DNA of 48,210 bases from Polaromonas sp. (lineage in GTDB: Bacteria > Pseudomonadota > Gammaproteobacteria > Burkholderiales > Burkholderiaceae_C), in contig NZ_JAQSDN010000026.1 in assembly GCF_029945925.1 (NCBI RefSeq), forward strand, positions 1 to 48,210, written 5' to 3'. The notes under the pieces are model-generated. The model did not search any database. It had not been told where the DNA came from and saw only the letters and a program-made list of their open reading frames with translations. Shown here piece after piece: positions 18,834 to 27,055 of the stretch; position 1 is the first letter of the stretch, and each line of letters opens with the position of its first letter. Both the position numbers and the translations under genes were made by a program.

Positions 18834-19983
18834 ACACACCCCAACACAACTGGCACCCGGCGGGCTGGAGCCCTTCCAGAAATCGGAGGCGCTGTCGCTG
18901 GGCGTCGAGCTGGAACTGCAGCTCGTCAACACCCATGACTACGATCTCGCCCCGTATGCCGAAGACATGCTGCGCCTGATGGACAAGATCCCGCTGCCCG
19001 GCAGCGTGGTGCCCGAAATGACCTCGAGCATGATCGAGATCTCCACCGGCGTCTGCCAGTCCTCGTCCGAGGTGCTGGGCCAGCTCACGCAGATTCGCGA
19101 CGCGCTGGTCAAATGCGCCGACAAACTCAACATCGCCGTGGTCGGCGGCGGCACCCATCCGTTCCAGCAGTGGCATGAGCGCCGCATCTACGACAAGCCG
19201 CGTTTTCGCGAACTGTCCGAGCTGTACGGCTACCTGTCCAAGCAGTTCACGATTTTCGGCCAGCACGTGCATGTGGGCTGCCCCGATGCCGACACCGCGC
19301 TGCTGACGCTGCACCGCATGTCGCGCTACATTCCGCACTTCATCGCACTGTCGGCCTCCTCTCCCTATGTCCAGGGGCAGGACACAGCCTTTGATTCGGC
19401 GCGCCTCAATTCGGTGTTTGCCTTTCCGCTGTCGGGCCGCGCGCCGATGGCGCTGACCTGGGACGAGTTCACGGTCTACTTCGAGAAAATGACACACACA
19501 GGCGTGGTCAGGAGCATGAAGGACTTCTACTGGGACATCCGGCCCAAGCCGGAGTTCGGCACCATCGAGATCCGCGTCTTCGATACCCCGCTGACCATAG
19601 GCCGGGCCGCCGCCCTGTCCGGTTACGTGCAGTCGCTGGCCTCCTGGTTCATGAACGACCAGCCCTTCACGCCGACCGAAGACGACTACCTGGTCTACAC
19701 CTACAACCGCTTCCAGGCTTGCCGCTTCGGGCTGGAGGCGGTCTACGTGGACCCGGCCACCGGCGAACACATGGCCCTGCGCGACCACATCCTGATGACC
19801 ATGGACAAACTAGGCCCGCACGCCGGTCCGCTGGGCGCCAGCAGCGGCATCCACCTGCTGCGCAGCAGCGTGGAGCTGTCGAACAACGACGCGCGCTGGC
19901 TGCGCGAGCTGCAGGCCAAGGAAAACCTGCTGGCCGAAGTGATTCGGCAGGCCGCGCTGAAGTTTCGGGGTTTGCCGGTTTAG
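18826..19983 (+). CDS. YbdK-like carboxylate-amine ligase (glutamate-cysteine ligase type 2)
   Basis: A 385-residue GCS2-family ligase, which joins an amine to a carboxylate using ATP; E. coli YbdK has weak gamma-glutamylcysteine synthetase activity. The start shows the acidic metal-binding signature [12 protein letters not shown] (about 25-36). [17 protein letters not shown], the FGQHVHVGC segment and [13 protein letters not shown] follow. I chose the GTG at 18826 with GGAGAG upstream; an in-frame ATG at 18769 would overlap the antiporter gene more deeply. Coupling to the antiporter recalls glutathione-gated KefB/KefC systems, but a functional link is inference. Confidence 0.88.
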   Translation: MSKHTPTQLAPGGLEPFQKSEALSLGVELELQLVNTHDYDLAPYAEDMLRLMDKIPLPGSVVPEMTSSMIEISTGVCQSSSEVLGQLTQIRDALVKCADKLNIAVVGGGTHPFQQWHERRIYDKPRFRELSELYGYLSKQFTIFGQHVHVGCPDADTALLTLHRMSRYIPHFIALSASSPYVQGQDTAFDSARLNSVFAFPLSGRAPMALTWDEFTVYFEKMTHTGVVRSMKDFYWDIRPKPEFGTIEIRVFDTPLTIGRAAALSGYVQSLASWFMNDQPFTPTEDDYLVYTYNRFQACRFGLEAVYVDPATGEHMALRDHILMTMDKLGPHAGPLGASSGIHLLRSSVELSNNDARWLRELQAKENLLAEVIRQAALKFRGLPV

Positions 19984-20042
19984 GCGGCAGCGTCTTGATG
20001 CGGCTCAAGCTGAGCTTGTTGAAGTCTTCTTTGCTTCTGCTG

Positions 20043-20095
20043 TTGGAGGTTTGCCAGCAAGCCGGGGGTAGCCCGGCCAGCAGGCAGACCTCAAC
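20043..20095. repeat. Imperfect 53-bp inverted repeat
   Basis: The arm GAGGTTTGCCAGCAAGCCGG (from 20046) pairs with CCGGCCAGCAGGCAGACCTC (ending at 20092) around a short loop. Only the arm centres mismatch. It lies between the ligase and thiL, shortly after a CAAGCTGAGCTTG palindrome near 20007-20019. It may act as a terminator or mRNA stabiliser, but no T-run follows. Confidence 0.6.
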
Positions 20096-20142
20096 CGTCC
20101 ATGACACCCACAACAAACGCTGCCACCCGTTATGCTCCCCCC

Positions 20143-21117
20143 ATGGGTGAATTCGACCTGATCGCACGTTATTTCACACGTCCCACGACCCGCGCCGTGC
20201 TGGGCGTCGGCGACGACTGCGCGCTGCTGCAGCCGGCCGCCGGCATGCAGATGGCCATTTCCTGCGACATGCTGGTCGAGGGCCGGCATTTCTTTCCCGA
20301 CGTGGACCCGCTCACGCTGGGCCACAAGGCGCTGGCAGTCAACCTCAGCGACCTCGCTGCCTGCGGTGCGCAGCCAGTGGCCTTCACGCTGGCGCTGGCG
20401 CTGCCGCGGGCCGACGAAGCCTGGCTCGCGGCGTTTTCGCGCGGCCTGTTCGCACTTGCCGATGCGCACGGCTGCGAACTGGTCGGCGGCGACACGACGC
20501 AGGGGCCGCTGAACATCTGCATCACCGTGTTCGGCGAGGTGCCGCGCGGGCAGGCACTGCTGCGTTCCGGCGCGCGCGACGGCGACGAGGTGTATGTCAG
20601 CGGCACACTCGGCGAGGCGAGGCTGGCACTGGAAGCCCTGCGCGGCAACATCGCCTTGCCGCATGAAAGGCTGGCGGCCGCGCGCGCGCGGCTGGAGCAG
20701 CCCACGCCGCGTGTCGCGCTGGGTATGGCGCTGCGCGGCATCGCGACAGCGGCCATCGACGTGAGCGACGGCCTGCTCGGCGACCTCGGCCACATCCTGG
20801 AGGCCTCCGGCACCGGCGCCCGCATCGACACCTCGGTTGCTATAAATTTACTAGCTGATGGCGCAGATCCAGCAAGGGCTGAAGGCCATTTTCCTCATGA
20901 AACCCGGCTGCGCTGCGCGCTGGCCGGCGGCGACGACTACGAACTGGTGTTCACCGCCCCGGTGTCGGCGCGGGCGGCGGTGCAGGCCGCGGCGCTGCAG
21001 GCGCAGACAGCGGTGACCCGCATCGGTGTCATCGAACACCCGCCCGGCCTGCGGCTGATCGACGCCTCGGGCCATGCCGTGCCGGGCCGGTATGCGTCCT
21101 TCGATCACTTTGCCTGA
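20143..21117 (+). CDS. thiL: Thiamine-monophosphate kinase, with in-frame repeat insertion
   Basis: A 324-residue ATP-dependent kinase making thiamine diphosphate from thiamine monophosphate. Motifs run in order: MGEFDLIARYF at the start, GVGDDCALL (21-29), SCDMLVEGRHF (40-50), NLSDLAACGA (67-76), VGGDTTQ (114-120), DVSDGLLGDLGHI (206-218) and AGGDDYELVF (261-270). Residues about 232-251 (VAINLLADGADPARAEGHFP) are encoded by a family A repeat in frame. I chose the ATG at 20143 because the family starts with MGEFDLI; an ATG at 20101 is in frame but adds 14 residues without similarity. In related genomes pgpA follows thiL directly; here pgpA is about 12 kb away. Confidence 0.94.
   Translation: MGEFDLIARYFTRPTTRAVLGVGDDCALLQPAAGMQMAISCDMLVEGRHFFPDVDPLTLGHKALAVNLSDLAACGAQPVAFTLALALPRADEAWLAAFSRGLFALADAHGCELVGGDTTQGPLNICITVFGEVPRGQALLRSGARDGDEVYVSGTLGEARLALEALRGNIALPHERLAAARARLEQPTPRVALGMALRGIATAAIDVSDGLLGDLGHILEASGTGARIDTSVAINLLADGADPARAEGHFPHETRLRCALAGGDDYELVFTAPVSARAAVQAAALQAQTAVTRIGVIEHPPGLRLIDASGHAVPGRYASFDHFA
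20837..20894 (+). repeat. 60-bp dispersed repeat family A, copy 4 (inside thiL)
   Basis: The sequence GCTATAAATTTACTAGCTGA, then TGGCGC, then AAGGGCTGAAGGCCATTTT matches the full family consensus. It is in sense orientation and in frame, in the same register as the lysE copy, just before the conserved AGGDDYEL motif. Confidence 0.85.
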
Positions 21118-22034
21118 GTTCGTGCGCGCCCGGGCTTGCCCAGCACCGCATGCATCACATCGACAAACCCCTGGCTGGCCGCCGAAAGTGAACGCCCGCG
21201 CTTGGTGACCACCGAAATGTCGCGTGACACGCGGGGCCCCGTCAGCGTCTTGATGACCAGGCCCGGCTCGGCGCCGTGCGTGGCAAACGCCGAGGGCATG
21301 ATGGACGCACCCAGTCCGCCGGCCGTCATCCACAGGGCCGTGGAGAGAAACGACACCTCGTTGACCACGTTCAGCGCAACACCCGCGCCAGAGGCGGTCG
21401 CGTCGATCATCGGACGGATGCCATAACCCGGCCGCACCGTGATCACCGGATGCCCCGCCAGATCGGCCCAGCGCACGACCTTCTGCCGTGCCAGTGCGTG
21501 ATCGGGCCGGCAGACCAGACTCAGGTGGTCAGGCACCAGCGTCTGCAGGTCGGCGTCGGCCAGCATCTTCTCGGGCGTGCCAATGCCGAAATCCACATGT
21601 TCGCCGATCACCCGCGACATGAACTGGTCGGGCGCGCAGTCATCGACCACCACGCGGATGTCCGGATACAGCGAGGCAAAACGGCGGATCACCGGCGGCA
21701 TCACAAACGCCGCCAGCGTGGGTGTGACCGCCACGCAGACGCGACCACGCCGCAGCCCGCCCAGATCGCGGAAGCTGCTGCCCAGTGATTCGACGTCGCG
21801 CAGGATGCGTTCGGCCACCACCAGGGCCTCTTTGGCGGCCTGGGTCGGTTGCAGGGAGCGGGTGGTGCGGTCGAACAGGCGCGCACCCAGGCCTCGCTCC
21901 ATCTGCCGGATCAGCACGCTGATGGCCGATTGCGTCACAAACAGCTGTTCTGCGGCGGCACTAAGTTTGCCCAGCCGATAGACCGCCACGAAGGCGCGCA
22001 ACTGGCGCACCGTGGGTGTGAAGGAGTTATTCAT
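21105..22034 (-). CDS. LysR-family transcriptional regulator
   Basis: A 309-residue LysR-type regulator. The N-terminal winged helix (about 6-65) reads PTVRQLRAFVAVYRLGKLSAAAEQLFVTQSAISVLIRQMERGLGARLFDR. A linker helix and a periplasmic-binding-protein-like effector domain (about 95-300) follow. It is divergent from the Bug-type binding protein and monooxygenase genes, which it probably regulates. The intergenic space carries an inverted repeat of LysR type at 22051-22079. Its 3' end overlaps the end of thiL by 13 bp, tail to tail. Confidence 0.93.
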   Translation of the reverse strand: MNNSFTPTVRQLRAFVAVYRLGKLSAAAEQLFVTQSAISVLIRQMERGLGARLFDRTTRSLQPTQAAKEALVVAERILRDVESLGSSFRDLGGLRRGRVCVAVTPTLAAFVMPPVIRRFASLYPDIRVVVDDCAPDQFMSRVIGEHVDFGIGTPEKMLADADLQTLVPDHLSLVCRPDHALARQKVVRWADLAGHPVITVRPGYGIRPMIDATASGAGVALNVVNEVSFLSTALWMTAGGLGASIMPSAFATHGAEPGLVIKTLTGPRVSRDISVVTKRGRSLSAASQGFVDVMHAVLGKPGRARTQAK

Positions 22035-22050
22035 GAATCAAAATCATAAA

Positions 22051-22079
22051 TCATTCGAAATTTATCGTTATACGAATGA
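22051..22079. promoter_or_regulatory. Palindromic operator for the divergent LysR regulator
   Basis: The perfect 7-bp arms TCATTCG (22051-22057) and CGAATGA (22073-22079) are separated by an AT-rich 15-bp centre. The site lies 17 bp upstream of the LysR start codon and 77 bp upstream of the Bug-type gene. This is the normal place for a LysR binding site, and the region is markedly AT-rich against its surroundings. Confidence 0.65.
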
Positions 22080-22155
22080 ATCAATTTGGGCTCCAATGAG
22101 GGCGGAGACAAGGTCAGCCCGCCCCGGCCGACACCCCTACAACAAGGAGACATTC

Positions 22156-23136
22156 ATGAAACGCATCATGCGCACCCTGCTGGCGCTGACCGCCGGTGTG
22201 ACCGTCCTGGCCGGAGCCGGCCAGGCGCAAACCCCCGACTACCCGAACAAGCCCATCCGCATCGTCGTGACCTTCCCGCCCGGGGGCAGCACCGATGTTG
22301 TGGTGCGCATGCTGGTGCCCCGGCTCAACGAAAAACTCGGCCAGCAGGTGGTGGTGGACAACCGGCCGGGCGCCGGCGGCAACATCGGCCTGACCGCGGT
22401 GGCGCGGGCGCCGGCCGATGGCTACACCCTGGGTGTGGGGGCGGCCGGCGGCCTGTCGGCCAATGTCAGCCTGTATGCCCAGATGCCCTTCGACCCGGTC
22501 AAGGATTTCCGGCCGGTCACCATGCTGGCCGCCATTCCCTTTGTGCTGATCGGCCACCCTTCCGTGGCCGCCACAAACCAGCGCGAGCTGATAGCGCTGG
22601 CGAAGGCGACACCCGGCAAGCTGTCCATCGGCCACGGTGGCAACGGCACGGCCATGCACCTGTCGGCCCAACTCTTTGGCCAGATGTCCGGCACCCAGTT
22701 TGTGGAAGTGCCCTACCGCGGCTCCGGCCCGGCCGCACTCGACGTGCTGGCCGGCCAGATTCCCCTGGCCGTGGTGGACCTGCCGTCTGCCCTGCAACAC
22801 ATCAAGGCCGGCAAGCTGGTGGCCTATGCGGTGACCAGCCCGCAACGCCTGCCCATGCTGCCCGATGTTCCGACGGTGTCCGAAGGCGGGCTCACCGGGT
22901 ACGACTCCACCGGCTGGTTTGGCGTGGTGGCGCCGGCCGGCACGCCGGCGCCGGTGATTGCCCGCCTGAATGCGGAAATCACGGCGGCGCTCAACGACAA
23001 CGAGATCAAGGCCAGCATGCGCAACCTCGGCGTCGAGCCGGCGCCCGGCACGGCCGCGGAGTTCGAGGTCTACATCAAGTCCGAAACCGTGAAATGGGCC
23101 AGGGTCATCAAGACCTCGGGCACCAAAATTGACTGA
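22156..23136 (+). CDS. Bug/TctC-family periplasmic solute-binding protein
   Basis: A 326-residue periplasmic binding protein of the Bug (TctC) family, which binds carboxylates and similar small acids. The signal peptide MKRIMRTLLALTAGVTVLAGAGQAQ is followed by the family start YPNKPIRIVVTFPPGGSTDVVVRML. VVVDNRPGAGGNIG and GYDSTGWFGVVAPAGTPAPV are further landmarks. AAGGAGA precedes the ATG. No TctA/TctB membrane subunits are nearby, which is common for this family in Burkholderiales. It lies 8 bp before the monooxygenase gene, so the ligand may be an aromatic acid related to that enzyme's substrate (inference). Confidence 0.93.
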   Translation: MKRIMRTLLALTAGVTVLAGAGQAQTPDYPNKPIRIVVTFPPGGSTDVVVRMLVPRLNEKLGQQVVVDNRPGAGGNIGLTAVARAPADGYTLGVGAAGGLSANVSLYAQMPFDPVKDFRPVTMLAAIPFVLIGHPSVAATNQRELIALAKATPGKLSIGHGGNGTAMHLSAQLFGQMSGTQFVEVPYRGSGPAALDVLAGQIPLAVVDLPSALQHIKAGKLVAYAVTSPQRLPMLPDVPTVSEGGLTGYDSTGWFGVVAPAGTPAPVIARLNAEITAALNDNEIKASMRNLGVEPAPGTAAEFEVYIKSETVKWARVIKTSGTKID

Positions 23137-23144
23137 GGACCGAC

Positions 23145-24815
23145 ATGCCTGCTGAACTGACCACCGATGTACTGATCGTCGGCGCCGGCCCCGTGGGCCT
23201 GACGCTGGCCATGGACCTGGCCTCACGCGGCGTCTCCGTGGTGATCGCCGAGATCCGCCGTTATGCCGAACCGCCGAATGTCAAATGCAACCATGTGGCC
23301 GCGCGCACCATGGAGCAGTTTCGCCGGCTCGGCGTGGCGCACAAGCTGCGCGACGCCGGCCTGCCGCCGGACTATCCCAACGACGTGGTGTTTCGCACCA
23401 GCGTCACCGGCATCGAACTGACACGCATCCCGATTCCGTGCCGGCAGGAGCGTTATACCGACACGGCCGGACCGGATGGCTGGTGGCCCACGCCGGAGCC
23501 GCCGCACCGCATCAACCAGATTTACCTCGAACCCATCCTGCTGGAACACACCGCCGCGCTGCCGCAGGTCACGCTGCTCAACCGCACGCAAGTCACCAGC
23601 TTCGCACAGGATGCGGCCGGCGTCACCGCCGTGGCGACCGACCTCGACAGCGGCGCTTCGCGCACCATCCGTTGCCGCTACATGGTGGGCTGCGACGGCG
23701 GCAGTTCCTCCGTGCGCAAACAGATAGGCGCCAAACTCGAAGGCACGGCCGTGATCCAGCGCGTGCAGTCCACCTTCATCCGCGCGCCCGCGCTGGCAGC
23801 CATGATCCCGGGCAAACGCGCGTGGTCTTACTATTCGATGAATCCGCGGCGTTGCGGCACCATGTTTGCCATTGACGGCCAGGAAACCTGGCTGGTGCAC
23901 AACCACCTGAATGCCGAAGAACCCGAGTTCGATTCTGTAGACCGCGACCAGGCCATACGCGACATCCTCGGCGTCAGCCCGGATTTCCGCTACGAGATCC
24001 TCAGCAAGGAAGACTGGGTCGGCCGCCGCCTCGTGGCCGACCGCTTTCGCGACCGGCATGTTTTCATCGCCGGTGATGCCGCGCATTTGTGGGTGCCTTA
24101 TGCGGGTTACGGTATGAATGCCGGCATCGCCGATGCCATCAACCTCTCCTGGCTGCTCGCCGCACGCCTGCAGGGCTGGGGTGAGGAAACCATGCTCGAC
24201 GCCTATGAGGCCGAGCGCCAGCCGATCACCGGACAGGTTTCGCGGTTCGCGATGGAGCATGCGCAGAAGATGATCAAGGCGCGCCGTGCGGTACCCGCCA
24301 ACATCGAGCAGGCCGGCGCCGAGGGTGACGCCCTGCGCGCCGCGATCGGCCAGGAAGCGTATGAGCTCAACGTCCAGCAGTTCTGCTGCGCCGGACTGAA
24401 TTTTGGCTACTTCTACAGCGGCTCACCCATCATGACGGACGACGGTGAAACGCCACCGGCCTACACCATGGGCGCGTTCACGCCGTCCACCGTGCCGGGC
24501 TGCCGGGCGCCGCACTTCTGGCTGCCGGACGGACGTTCGCTGTACGACGCCTTCGGACCGGGCTACACCCTGCTGCGCTTTAACGGTGCCGTCGATGTCA
24601 CGGCACTGCTACTGGCGGCCCAGGCACGCAGGCTGCCGCTCACGCTGCTCGATGTCGACGCCCAGGACATTCCCGAAGCCTACCGGCACAAGCTGGTGCT
24701 GTGCCGCGCCGACCAGCATGTCGTCTGGCGCGGCAACCAGCTCCCCGCCGATCCGGCCGCACTGGTGGACGTGTTGCGCGGGGCCGGGCGCCAAGCCATG
24801 CGCCTGGCCGCCTGA
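23145..24815 (+). CDS. FAD-dependent aromatic-ring monooxygenase (MhpA/TfdB type)
   Basis: A 556-residue class A flavoprotein hydroxylase. The Rossmann fingerprint VLIVGAGPVGLTLAMDLASRG is at about 9-29, the DG motif GCDGGSSSVRKQIG near 183-196, and the FAD ribityl motif HVFIAGDAAHLWVPYAGYGMNAGIADAINLSW near 305-336. The C-terminal about 120 residues form the thioredoxin-like domain typical of phenol hydroxylases. The group includes 2,4-dichlorophenol and 3-hydroxyphenylpropionate hydroxylases; the substrate cannot be read from sequence. No ring-cleavage dioxygenase gene is present in the window. Confidence 0.9.
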   Translation: MPAELTTDVLIVGAGPVGLTLAMDLASRGVSVVIAEIRRYAEPPNVKCNHVAARTMEQFRRLGVAHKLRDAGLPPDYPNDVVFRTSVTGIELTRIPIPCRQERYTDTAGPDGWWPTPEPPHRINQIYLEPILLEHTAALPQVTLLNRTQVTSFAQDAAGVTAVATDLDSGASRTIRCRYMVGCDGGSSSVRKQIGAKLEGTAVIQRVQSTFIRAPALAAMIPGKRAWSYYSMNPRRCGTMFAIDGQETWLVHNHLNAEEPEFDSVDRDQAIRDILGVSPDFRYEILSKEDWVGRRLVADRFRDRHVFIAGDAAHLWVPYAGYGMNAGIADAINLSWLLAARLQGWGEETMLDAYEAERQPITGQVSRFAMEHAQKMIKARRAVPANIEQAGAEGDALRAAIGQEAYELNVQQFCCAGLNFGYFYSGSPIMTDDGETPPAYTMGAFTPSTVPGCRAPHFWLPDGRSLYDAFGPGYTLLRFNGAVDVTALLLAAQARRLPLTLLDVDAQDIPEAYRHKLVLCRADQHVVWRGNQLPADPAALVDVLRGAGRQAMRLAA

Positions 24816-25048
24816 TCCCGCGGCAATCCCGCGCCGCCGCGTGCAGCTTGCGCGCTCATGCCGGCACGGCCGGGCGCGCCGTCTGCCGCGCCTCCTGGGT
24901 TTGCCCACCATAACCCCCATCGGTGGCCGGCTGTGGCTGGTGCAGGCAACTGTAGGCAAGGCCTCGCCCGCGGGAAACAGCGCGGCGTGCAATTGGGTTT
25001 TACGCTCGCTGCAAAGGCAGGGGCGCCTGCGGCTGGTTCCATGACGCC
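24816..25048. other. Intergenic region before the LysR remnant
   Basis: About 230 GC-rich bases with no convincing gene, promoter or repeat. It probably represents decayed sequence next to the truncated LysR gene. Confidence 0.35.
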
Positions 25049-25554
25049 ATGCGCGACCTCTGCTTCGACGACATGCACCTGTTTGCCCGTGTGGCCGAGC
25101 TCGGCACCCTCTCGGCCGTGGCGCGCGAGCGTGACGTTCCGGTGCGCCAGGTCTCGCGTGCGCTGGTGCGCATCGAAACAGCCTGCAGCGCGCGGCTGAT
25201 CCACCGCTCCACCCACGGTCTGACGCCGACCGTCGAGGGTCAGACCTTTTTGCAATACTGCCGGCGCCTGACCGGCACGCGGGACGAGCTGGAGGGCGAG
25301 TTTGCCAGCCAGTCGCGCCAGGCCAGCGGCCGGGTGCGCGTGTCAGCCTGCACGGTGGTGGCCGGGTGCCTGCTGATCCCCAGCTTCGAGAGCCTTCACG
25401 CGCGCCACCCCAAACCCAAACTGTGTGTGGAACTGACTTTGTGGACGAGCAGCCTGGGGACCCTCTGCCCAGGATCAGGGCCTGCCTGGACCACTGGGCC
25501 GGCTGGTTTGCCCACGCCGAGGGTGTTCAGCCCGCTGGGGGTATAACCCCCTGA
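25049..25554 (+). pseudogene. LysR-family regulator remnant (internal deletion and truncation)
   Basis: The first about 130 codons encode a normal LysR N-terminus: FDDMHLFARVAELGTLSAVARERDVPVRQVSRALVRIETACSARLIHRSTHGLTPTVEG, then the linker and the first effector strands (GRVRVSACTVVAGCLLIPSFESLHARHPKPKLCVEL). Recognisable LysR sequence then continues only in another frame (PRIRACLDHWAGWFAHAEGV), which normally lies 80-100 residues further on. This indicates an internal deletion with a frameshift. The final third of the effector domain is also missing. The remnant ends where the hydrolase gene begins. Confidence 0.8.
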
Positions 25555-26450
25555 TGCAAACCGACACGTCAAGCGCCCCGCCCCCCGACGTCCAGCGCCT
25601 GCTGGCCAGTGCCACCCGCCTCGAAACCCCCTGCGGCAGCGGCAGCATGGTCTGGCACCGGTGGCAGCCCGATCAGGCCTCGGCCGGCGCGCCGCACCTG
25701 CCCGTGGTACTGCTGCACGGCGGTAGTGGCAGCTGGACCCACTGGCTGCGCAACATCGACGCGCTGGTGGGCAGTGGACGCCAGGTGCTGGCCGCCGACT
25801 TGCCGGGTTTTGGTGACTCGGCGCCGCCCGCCAGCGGCAACGACGCCGACGCGCTGGCTGCGCCGGTGCAAGCGGGCCTGCAGGTGCTGCTGGGCGATGC
25901 CGCCTGCGACCTGGTGGCCTTTTCCTTCGGCGGCATGGTCGCCGGCTTTCTGGCGGCGCAGTGGCCGGCGCGCGTGGCGCGTCTGGTGCTGGTTGGTTCG
26001 CCCGGTCTGGGCGTGGCGTCGAGAAACACCGTCACGCTCACGGCCTGGCGGCACCTGCCCGACCCGGCCGAACGCGAGGCCGTGCACCGCAAAAACCTCG
26101 CCGCGCTGATGCTCTACCGGCCCGAGGCCATCACCGCGCTGGCGCTGCGTGTGCACAGCGACAACACGCTGCGCGACCGCATGAAGGGCCGCCGCCTGGC
26201 CTACACCGACGTGCTGGCGCGGACACTGGCAGACATCCATTGCCCGGTGTACGCGATTTACGGCCGCGAAGATGCGCTGTACCGCGAACGGCACGAAGCG
26301 CTGGCGCTGGCGCTGCGGTCGGCGCCCAACTTTCGGGGCATGCACTGGATAGACAATGCGGGCCACTGGGTGCAGTTCGAGCAGCCGCAGGCCTTTGATG
26401 CCGTGTTGCGGGCGGTGCTGGAAGAAAGCCCACCCCTTAGATCGCTATGA
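25554..26450 (+). CDS. Alpha/beta hydrolase
   Basis: A 298-residue cytoplasmic alpha/beta-hydrolase. The oxyanion segment VVLLHGGSGSW is at 51-61, a GxGDS turn DLPGFGDS at 82-89, the nucleophile Ser124 is in VAFSFGGM (a variant elbow with Phe-Ser-Phe) and the late His in DNAGHWVQFEQP near 281. The fold fits hydrolases of aromatic or ester catabolism (MhpC/CatD-like), but the substrate is not evident. It lies downstream of the monooxygenase with the broken LysR between. The last codons and stop lie within a family A repeat, whose first bases supply the TGA. Confidence 0.87.
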   Translation: MQTDTSSAPPPDVQRLLASATRLETPCGSGSMVWHRWQPDQASAGAPHLPVVLLHGGSGSWTHWLRNIDALVGSGRQVLAADLPGFGDSAPPASGNDADALAAPVQAGLQVLLGDAACDLVAFSFGGMVAGFLAAQWPARVARLVLVGSPGLGVASRNTVTLTAWRHLPDPAEREAVHRKNLAALMLYRPEAITALALRVHSDNTLRDRMKGRRLAYTDVLARTLADIHCPVYAIYGREDALYRERHEALALALRSAPNFRGMHWIDNAGHWVQFEQPQAFDAVLRAVLEESPPLRSL

Positions 26451-26499
26451 AAAACATAGCTGCTTGCGCACACCCTCATTGGGCTGCAGGCCCTTTTTA
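26443..26499 (+). repeat. 60-bp dispersed repeat family A, copy 5
   Basis: The copy reads GCTATGAAAAACATAGCTGC, TTGCGC, then GGGCTGCAGGCCCTTTTT. Its left end provides the stop codon of the alpha/beta hydrolase. Its right end is a GGGC/GCCC hairpin followed by five T, which has the form of an intrinsic terminator on the plus strand. Confidence 0.85.
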
Positions 26500-26512
26500 T
26501 CAAGTGCAGCTG

Positions 26513-27055
26513 CTACAGGTCGCCGATGCTCGAATCCCGTGCATCTTCGAGGTGTCCGTCGGGTTTGTGCCGCACGATGAGCTGCTTGGTCAGCTGCCAC
26601 GCCAGCAGGCGCAAAGGCGGCACCTCAATGTAGGTCGCCAGGGCGAACAGGGAGGACGGCTCCCGGTCCTCCGACGCGCGCTCACGCTGGTGCTGCATGT
26701 GCCGCAGCGGCGCAATGGCCAGCATGAACAGAAGGATGACACTGACGATGAAGGCATAGAGTTCCAGAAGCTCGAGGACCTCGGGCTGCGAGGGCACGCC
26801 CAGAACATGGGGCCAGGCATACCAGAGCGCAACGAGCCAGACCGCCAGGGTCAGGGACGGTCGGACGACGCGCAACCAGGCATACATCGCCAGCGTTCGC
26901 CGCCTCGAACGACCTGCGCCGAATGCATGCAGCGGAATGCGTGCGGCATCGATGATGGGCTCGTCGACCTCGGGCTGACCCCAGGACGGCAGGCGTTCGG
27001 GCGGCAGCTTGCCGGCCTCAGGCAACACAGGGGGAGCAAAAATTTCAGGGCGCAT
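26513..27055 (-). CDS. pgaD: PgaD-like poly-beta-1,6-GlcNAc synthesis auxiliary protein
   Basis: A 180-residue inner-membrane protein in the pgaD position. Two membrane segments (about 72-92 and 108-128) carry the PgaD pattern, and a basic C-terminus with PLRHMQHQRERASEDREP follows. In E. coli PgaD binds PgaC and with it senses c-di-GMP. The E. coli protein has about 137 residues; this one has an extra N-terminal cytoplasmic stretch of about 45 residues. The ATG at 27055 has GAGGAG six bases upstream and overlaps the end of pgaC by 11 bp, which supports coupling. Identity rests partly on position. Confidence 0.8.
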   Translation of the reverse strand: MRPEIFAPPVLPEAGKLPPERLPSWGQPEVDEPIIDAARIPLHAFGAGRSRRRTLAMYAWLRVVRPSLTLAVWLVALWYAWPHVLGVPSQPEVLELLELYAFIVSVILLFMLAIAPLRHMQHQRERASEDREPSSLFALATYIEVPPLRLLAWQLTKQLIVRHKPDGHLEDARDSSIGDL

